Shown here: positions 62,056-64,000 of the stretch, one piece after another | Position numbering within the stretch: position 1 is the stretch's first letter | Layout: the number at the start of each line of letters is the position of its first letter | NCBI GenBank assembly: GCA_027483535.1 | Contig: JAIXUN010000003.1 | Span: 372,001 to 436,000, forward strand | DNA from: a bacterium | Lineage (GTDB): Bacteria > Armatimonadota > Fimbriimonadia > Fimbriimonadales > Fimbriimonadaceae | Direction: 5' to 3' | DNA length: 64,000 bases | The notes under the pieces: generated by a model | Databases searched by the model: none | What the model was told of the DNA's origin: nothing | The model's input: the letters and a program-made list of their open reading frames with translations, nothing else | Made by a program: the position numbers and the translations under genes

Positions 62056-64000
62056 TTGAGCAACATCGATCCCACGGTACCGTCAAGAGAAGAGTTCCTC
62101 TTCTTCTCCCTCCCGGAAAAGCTGCTTTTCTACGGAATCACCGCCGCAACCCTGTTCTACATGGGCAAGCAGGTGTACGACCGCGTGAAGCTGTGGCAAA
62201 CGGGTCGACCGTTGGAATCTCAACCCGCCGCCTTCACCCAAGGGGCTAGCGCCGAGAGCAACCCGTTCACCCTGCGACAAGGGTGGAAGTACTGGCTCCC
62301 CACGCCCGAACTGGGCAAGCGATGGATCGGCAACTTGCTCACCTACGTGCTTGGGCAAAAGAAGGTGCGAGCCTCGCGAAAGAAGTCGGGCGCGCCGATG
62401 CACCTCGCCATCTTTTACGGGTTCCTCGCCATGGTCGTAGCGACCACGCTGCTCGCCATCAACACCTATTCTCCGTTCAAGTTTCACCAGGGGAACTACT
62501 ACTTACTGTACGAAGGCATCTTCGACACGCTGGGCATTCCGCTAGCGGTTGGGTTGGCGTGGGCGATGGGTCGGCGAATCAAGGTCGCCAAAGAAGCCCC
62601 CGAACTGACTGCGAAGTTCGCAACGGAAGCGGGCGACGCCGCGGGCGGACAAACCACCGACAACCGTCGCTATCCCATCTCTCACAACTCCACCGACGTG
62701 ATGGTGCTCGCCCTCTTGCTGGTGATCACGCTGAACGGCTATCTGCTGGAAGCGGCGAGAATCGCCGCGAACCCCAAGCCGTGGGATCAGTGGTCTTGGG
62801 TGGGCCACGGCATCTCGAGTGCGCTCTTCAAAACGGGTTCGACCGCAGAGGCGGCGGGGATCGGGGCGGTTGCCTACAAAGCGTTCTGGTGGTTCCACAT
62901 TGTTCTGGTGCTCGGGTTCTTTGCCGTCCTACCCAAACTGCGGATCAAGCACGTATTGCTCGCCATTTTCAGCACCGCGGGCACTCCCGACAGGCCGATG
63001 GGCGCGCTGCGCACCATTCCTATGGAAGAGGTGGAGCAGACCGAGCAGGTCGGCGCCAAGCTCGCCAAAGATTTCTCGCGCTGGCACCTCATGTCGCTGG
63101 ATGCGTGCATGGAATGTGGCAGGTGCACCGAAGTTTGCCCGGCGTACGGTGTAGGAAAACTGCTCAACCCTAAACAGATCGTGCAAGACGCTCGGGGCGC
63201 GCTTCAAACGGGTGAAGAACTCGCTCCGAAGATGAGCGAGGAAGCGCTTTGGCAGTGCACCACCTGTAACGCCTGTGTGGAAGCGTGTCCGGTGAACATT
63301 CGGCACGTGGATCTCATTGTCGACGTTCGTCGCAACCTGGTTTCCGAGGGTGCACTCTCAGGATCGGCGGCGAACATGCTCCGACAAACCGCCTCCACCG
63401 ATAACGCCTGGGGCGTGCGGGGCAATCGAGAAGATTGGATGAAGGGGATGGAGATTCCGCTCTGCCGAGACGGCGTGGAGTTCGAGTACCTCTTCTGGGT
63501 GGGCTGCGCGGGAGCCACCGACCCCGGTGCGGTGAAGACCACCAAGGCAACGGCGGAACTGTTCCAAAAGGCGGGCATCAAGTTTGCGTGCCTCGGCAAC
63601 GAGGAAGCCTGCACGGGCGATCCGGCTCGGCGAGTGGGCGAAGAGTTCGTCTTCCAAGAGAAGGCGATGCAGAATCAGTCGGTTTTCGAACGCTACGGCG
63701 TGAAGAAAGTGGTCACCGCTTGCCCGCACTGCTTCAACTCTTTGAAGCACGAATACGGCGATTTCGGCGCGAAGCTAGAGGTTTTCCACCACACCCAACT
63801 GCTGCAATCGCTGGTCTCGAAAGGAGCCCTTCTTGCCGCTAAACCCGAGCGGGGATCGGTGGCGTACCACGATCCGTGCTACCTCGGGCGAGTGAACGAC
63901 GAAGTCGAAGCGCCGCGAGCGCTCGCCGAAGGGATGGTGAACCCGGAGAGCCACGGTCGAAAAACGCTGTGCTGCGGAGCGGGTGGCGGAAGGATGTGGA
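62056..64000 (+). CDS. Membrane-bound (Fe-S)-binding oxidoreductase with CCG domains, 3' truncated by window edge
   Basis: The ORF track has only a shadow here because this frame runs off the end. From a TTG with AGAGAAG upstream the frame reads LSNIDPTVPSREEFLFFSLPEKLLFYG. Helices near 25-40, 118-135, 150-165, 215-235 and 278-300 resemble a NarI/HdrE-like cytochrome part. Two 4Fe-4S motifs follow, CMECGRCTEVCP (first Cys at 351) and CTTCNACVEACPVN, then a CCG domain (GCAGATDPG, VVTACPHCFNSLKHEYG) and the start of a second one (YHDPCYLGR, KTLCCGAGGGRMW). It resembles HdrD/GlpC-like and EtfAB:menaquinone oxidoreductases; the electron donor is not visible in the window. Confidence 0.88.
   Translation, partial: MSNIDPTVPSREEFLFFSLPEKLLFYGITAATLFYMGKQVYDRVKLWQTGRPLESQPAAFTQGASAESNPFTLRQGWKYWLPTPELGKRWIGNLLTYVLGQKKVRASRKKSGAPMHLAIFYGFLAMVVATTLLAINTYSPFKFHQGNYYLLYEGIFDTLGIPLAVGLAWAMGRRIKVAKEAPELTAKFATEAGDAAGGQTTDNRRYPISHNSTDVMVLALLLVITLNGYLLEAARIAANPKPWDQWSWVGHGISSALFKTGSTAEAAGIGAVAYKAFWWFHIVLVLGFFAVLPKLRIKHVLLAIFSTAGTPDRPMGALRTIPMEEVEQTEQVGAKLAKDFSRWHLMSLDACMECGRCTEVCPAYGVGKLLNPKQIVQDARGALQTGEELAPKMSEEALWQCTTCNACVEACPVNIRHVDLIVDVRRNLVSEGALSGSAANMLRQTASTDNAWGVRGNREDWMKGMEIPLCRDGVEFEYLFWVGCAGATDPGAVKTTKATAELFQKAGIKFACLGNEEACTGDPARRVGEEFVFQEKAMQNQSVFERYGVKKVVTACPHCFNSLKHEYGDFGAKLEVFHHTQLLQSLVSKGALLAAKPERGSVAYHDPCYLGRVNDEVEAPRALAEGMVNPESHGRKTLCCGAGGGRMW

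Noticed and set aside
62283-63173. 296-aa plus-strand ORF in the track
   Set aside because: It is a low-complexity shadow (Arg/His/Gly-rich) of the Fe-S oxidoreductase, whose frame has the 4Fe-4S motifs.

Overview
The window reads as a chromosomal segment of a free-living, moderately GC-rich bacterium, most likely Armatimonadota of the Fimbriimonadales type. This is inferred from PEP-CTERM secreted proteins, a type II-like prepilin with a C-terminal H-(X)n-DG ending, families of secreted proteins found as tandem paralogues, frequent TTG/GTG starts, and REP-like palindromic repeats. No 16S rRNA is present, so the taxonomic call is only suggestive. There are no tRNAs, CRISPR arrays, IS elements or prophage genes that I can support.

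Layout. At 0-3.1 kb, the end of an M24 peptidase is followed by a compact ATPase + HNH nuclease pair that looks like a Septu (PtuA/PtuB) anti-phage system. At 3.1-10.2 kb lie three tandem paralogues of about 750 aa, secreted, with an STN/secretin-like N-terminus; the spacer between two of them carries a clear duplication scar. At 10.3-31.9 kb is housekeeping DNA: alaS, a photolyase-family protein lacking the usual Fe-S cysteines, a DUF559 nuclease-like gene set in palindromic repeats, an Idh/MocA oxidoreductase, PEP-CTERM proteins, pckG, lipB, a membrane cyclase-like protein, rnpB (RNase P RNA), an amidohydrolase, a pseudopilin and two large uncharacterised proteins. purH follows.

At 33.5-51.7 kb is a surface-polysaccharide locus. 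A long minus-strand run (aminotransferase, flippase, polymerase, chain-length protein, HisH-like, HisF-like, two WbpG-like amidotransferases, glycosyltransferase, WbpA-like and WbpB-like dehydrogenases) faces a plus-strand WbpD-like acetyltransferase and glycosyltransferase. A divergent plus-strand trio (sugar-1-phosphate transferase, PglD-like acetyltransferase, aminotransferase) and one more glycosyltransferase complete it. Together these suggest a Wzx/Wzy-dependent glycan that contains 2,3-diamino uronic acids with acetamidino groups and starts on a diNAcBac-like sugar. The C2 epimerase (WbpI) and the 4,6-dehydratase (PglF/WbpM) are not in the window.

At 51.8-64 kb come a pirin, three tandem membrane-anchored paralogues with a GspG-like tail, a 1.3 kb intergenic mosaic of palindromic repeats related to those beside the DUF559 gene, alpha-glucan phosphorylase, two small membrane proteins, and the start of a membrane-bound Fe-S/CCG-domain oxidoreductase. 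That last gene runs off the end of the window and is missing from the ORF track.

The observations most worth a second look are the Septu-like pair, the duplicated WbpG genes with a HisF-like partner that has lost a HisF catalytic aspartate, the duplication scar in the 750-aa family, the repeat family shared between the DUF559 locus and the 58 kb mosaic, the cluster-less photolyase and the cyclase with altered catalytic residues.
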